From the NCBI GenBank assembly GCA_007116685.1, contig SKIC01000274.1, positions 1 through 7,675 on the forward strand: a DNA stretch of 7,675 nt. Direction: 5' to 3'. Shown here one piece after another: positions 5,933 to 7,675 of this stretch. This stretch comes from Balneolales bacterium (lineage in GTDB: Bacteria; Bacteroidota; Rhodothermia; Balneolales; Natronogracilivirgulaceae). The position numbers and the translations under genes were made by a program. The notes beneath the pieces are model-generated. The model had not been told where the DNA came from and searched no databases. It saw nothing but the letters and a program-made list of their open reading frames with translations. The number at the start of each line of letters is the position of its first letter. Position 1 is the stretch's first letter.

Positions 5933-5963
5933 GAAATATATCAACCCTAATGCAGATTAAAAA
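5933..5963 (-). promoter_or_regulatory. Candidate promoter of the LolA-like/yidD operon
   Basis: On the minus strand 5940-5933 reads TATATTTC, 7/8 to TAnnTTTG including the free positions, and a T run (5963-5959) lies about 20 nt upstream where the -33 box is expected. It would start transcription close to ATG 5910. It lies between that gene and the 140-bp palindrome, whose edge at 5973 is only 10 nt away. Confidence 0.3.
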
Positions 5964-5972
5964 GGTAAGAGG

Positions 5973-6112
5973 GGAGGCTTTGCAAAACCGTCTTTTTGCA
6001 CAATATCTTCGTTATCAGGATTTTAAAATCCTCACATATGACCAATATGCTGCGGTTTTAAAATCCTTCTGGCCTCGATCTTGAACAAAGATCCTGGTTT
6101 TTCAAAGCCTCC
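5973..6112. repeat. 140-bp imperfect palindrome, MITE- or REP-like
   Basis: The ends are GGAGGCTTTGCAAAACC (5973-5989) and GGTTTTTCAAAGCCTCC (6096-6112), inverted copies matching at 16 of 17 positions. Symmetric about the same centre (near 6042) are AGGATTTTAAAATCCT (6017-6032) against GGTTTTAAAATCC (6054-6066), and CATAT (6035-6039) against ATATG (6045-6049). Between them the arms match loosely. The strand could fold into one long hairpin or several short ones, for example TGCAAAA/TTTTGCA (5981-6000) and GATCTT/AAGATC (6077-6093). It occupies nearly all the space between the LolA-like gene and the Nramp gene; I see no coding sequence in 5911-6134. It could be a non-autonomous mobile element, a REP-type extragenic repeat or a structured terminator for the Nramp operon. 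Confidence 0.7.
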
Positions 6113-6134
6113 AAGAGGGACAATCAAAGCCTTC

Positions 6135-7403
6135 TCAGACAAAAAGTCGCCAATAGAGATAAACGAAAGAAAATGAAATTAGAAATAGCAAACAGATGGT
6201 ACTGAACCAAGCATAGGCTTTTCCCGGACGCGCTTCCGGTTGGATATCCTCACCGGTAATCAGGCGATAATTGAACCAGGCTAGTATTGGGGCTGATAAA
6301 AAGGATAATCCGGCGGCGAAATCTACAAGAAGTGTAAATTGCTCGCTAAAGAAAAACAGGATTCCCAGTGCTAAACTTGGAACAGCAAAAAGGGTAATCA
6401 CATAGGTTTGCCACTGTTGGGATTCCCCCAGTATTTTTACGTTATACGCGCCACGAAATTCCATCATCACTCTCGGATAGGCATCTGTAACGGCAAGAGT
6501 TGTACTGAACATGGTTATAAATGCGGCAATGGCTACAACCGGAATACTCCAGCTTCCGAGCGTTTCTCCGTAAATGGCAACCAATTCGGCAGCAAAGCCA
6601 ACAGAGCCCGTTGGAAAACTACGCTCGCTTCCAAACATGACCAAAGCTCCTAAGATGAAAAATAGCAATCCAATAAAACCGGCAGCCAAATATCCGATAT
6701 TAAAATCCAGGCGGGCATCAGAAAGACTAGGGCGATATTTTTTATGTCTGGCTTTTTCGAGAGACCAAATAGAATGCCAGACGGAAGCATCAAGGGGAAT
6801 CGGCATCCAACCCATAAATGCGATAATAAATGCGAGTCCGGCAGCATGCCAGTAGGAGGGTGGTTCCGGTCTGGCGGCTCCAACAGCCACATCACCAAAT
6901 AATGCAAAAATAACGGCTGTGAAAGTACAAATAGTGAGCACGCTGATGATTATCCTCATGGAGAAATCCAAAGCTTTATATTTGCCAATAAATAGCACAG
7001 TAATGCAGATTCCTAAGATTATCGCACTCCAAAAAAATGGCGACCATCCAAATCCGAAAAAATGCTCTGCAAGGCCGGCTGTGGCAATGGTAACCGCTGC
7101 CTGAATAATAATCATGGTTCCTACAGTGATAAAACCATAGGTGAATAAGTAGGGTTTTCCGAGTTTGCGATATCCCTGAATGAGGTGATTTCCCGTTGCC
7201 GCTGCGTAACGCGGGCCAAATTCCATGAAAGGATACTTTGTGATGATGGCGAGGAGCAAAAGCCACCATAGTGCAAAACCATAATCAGCGCCGGCTCGTG
7301 TAGCTTGTACCAGATGCGAAACACCCACAGCGGCACCAGCCATTAAAATTCCCGGACCTATGGTATTGAGTAATCGCTGTTTCGTGGATACTTCTGCTGC
7401 CAT
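6135..7403 (-). CDS. Nramp (SLC11)-family transporter with non-canonical metal-site motifs
   Basis: This 422-residue integral membrane protein has about 11 hydrophobic segments. It starts at ATG 7403, 15 nt after the stop of the mechanosensitive channel gene, so the two are probably cotranscribed. Segment 1 begins GPGILMAGA as in Nramp proteins, but the metal-binding DPGN motif is replaced by GVSH (27-30), followed by the family-like TRAGADYGFALWW. The helix-6 MPH motif aligns with PLD (203-205) in the segment FMGWMPIPLDASVWHS. Canonical Nramp proteins carry Mn2+, Fe2+ and similar ions with protons and coordinate them with those Asp, Asn and Met residues. Related clades with altered motifs handle Mg2+ or Al3+. 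This one resembles a variant I recall as common in Bacteroidota genomes annotated as divalent metal transporters. Family membership is strong from the overall pattern; substrate and even ion transport are inference. The 140-bp palindrome follows 22 nt after its stop. Confidence 0.85.
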   Translation of the reverse strand: MAAEVSTKQRLLNTIGPGILMAGAAVGVSHLVQATRAGADYGFALWWLLLLAIITKYPFMEFGPRYAAATGNHLIQGYRKLGKPYLFTYGFITVGTMIIIQAAVTIATAGLAEHFFGFGWSPFFWSAIILGICITVLFIGKYKALDFSMRIIISVLTICTFTAVIFALFGDVAVGAARPEPPSYWHAAGLAFIIAFMGWMPIPLDASVWHSIWSLEKARHKKYRPSLSDARLDFNIGYLAAGFIGLLFFILGALVMFGSERSFPTGSVGFAAELVAIYGETLGSWSIPVVAIAAFITMFSTTLAVTDAYPRVMMEFRGAYNVKILGESQQWQTYVITLFAVPSLALGILFFFSEQFTLLVDFAAGLSFLSAPILAWFNYRLITGEDIQPEARPGKAYAWFSTICLLFLISFSFVYLYWRLFV

Positions 7404-7418
7404 AGGTTTACGCGTATC

Positions 7419-7675
7419 CTATTTTTTTAGACTGGCTTTTTCAGCACCGATTTCGGTGATTTCAAGAGGAATAGGATTGGTAGCAGAACCGGAGTAAAGC
7501 GAAAGATGTGGAAATGGAATCTCGATTCCTTCTTCATCAAATCGTTTTTTGAGTTCCAGATGGAAAGAGTTACGCAATTTCAGGAAGTCTGTTTTTGGGC
7601 ACCATAACACGAAAAGAATTTCAATTCCGGAATCGCCAAATTTGTCGAAAATGAATAATGGCTCAGGTTCTGTGA
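7419..7675 (-). CDS. MscS-family mechanosensitive channel, C-terminal fragment (5' part outside window)
   Basis: Only the last 85 or so codons are in the window and the frame is open at the right edge; the GTG at 7610 is internal. The protein reads TEPEPLFIFDKFGDSGIEIL, then FVLWCPKTDFLKLRNSFHLELKKRFDEEGIEIPFPHLSLY and a 23-residue tail. The P-x-P-hydrophobic-F-x-x-F-G-D-S stretch and the GIEIPFP motif near the end are hallmarks of the cytoplasmic C-terminal alpha/beta domain of small-conductance mechanosensitive channels. The family opens under membrane tension to release solutes on osmotic downshock. The pore helices are not visible, so the subclass cannot be given. It is the upstream partner of the Nramp gene. 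Confidence 0.88.
   Translation of the reverse strand, partial: TEPEPLFIFDKFGDSGIEILFVLWCPKTDFLKLRNSFHLELKKRFDEEGIEIPFPHLSLYSGSATNPIPLEITEIGAEKASLKK

Noticed and set aside
6017..6067. Direct repeat TTTTAAAATCCT (6021-6032 and 6056-6067) as a CRISPR-like unit
   Set aside because: There are only two copies, they are 12 nt long and internally palindromic, and they are explained by the symmetry of the 140-bp element.
6408..7336. Several open frames on both strands across this stretch
   Set aside because: All overlap the Nramp gene, whose membrane-protein composition and family motifs are clear; the alternatives have low-quality compositions and no recognisable domains.

Overview
The window looks like chromosomal DNA from a Gram-negative bacterium of the Bacteroidota/Balneolota/Rhodothermota group. 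Evidence for this: moderate-to-low GC, few recognisable Shine-Dalgarno sequences, a thioredoxin-fold protein of the single-cysteine WCGD type, an Nramp-family transporter with a GVSH motif in helix 1, and a promoter-like box matching the Bacteroidota TAnnTTTG pattern. The assignment rests on recall of family characteristics, not on a search. No phage, transposase or CRISPR signal was seen.

Layout from left to right. (1) The 3' part of a thioredoxin-family gene (+) ends in a clear hairpin terminator. (2) A convergent gene on the minus strand encodes a saccharopine/lysine-dehydrogenase-like oxidoreductase. (3) Divergent from it is a complete one-piece tmRNA gene (ssrA, +) encoding the tag ANNYEYRMAA and followed by a strong terminator. 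(4) A small exported TM2-domain protein (+) also has its own terminator. (5) A four-gene minus-strand operon, transcribed from about 5910 down to 3075, encodes a LolA-like exported protein, a YidD protein with an N-terminal export signal, and two tandem related proteins. Each of those two has a signal peptide, an alpha-helical repeat region and a C-terminal PGxGxxYAG membrane module. Every junction in this operon overlaps (4, 29 and 65 nt). (6) A 140-bp imperfect palindrome lies between operons. (7) A minus-strand pair follows: the 3' end of an MscS-type mechanosensitive channel gene and, 15 nt downstream, a non-canonical Nramp (SLC11) transporter.

The most intriguing part is the LolA-like/YidD/repeat-protein operon. 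All four products appear to be targeted to or through the inner membrane, and the overlaps suggest translational coupling, so they may form one envelope module. YidD normally works as a small cytoplasmic-face helper of membrane protein insertion, encoded near rnpA and yidC. Here it carries a signal-peptide-like extension and different partners, so its role may differ. The Nramp protein lacks both hallmark metal-binding motifs, so its substrate cannot be assumed to be Mn or Fe. The rest is housekeeping: ribosome rescue by tmRNA, amino-acid metabolism, redox-fold protein and osmotic channel.
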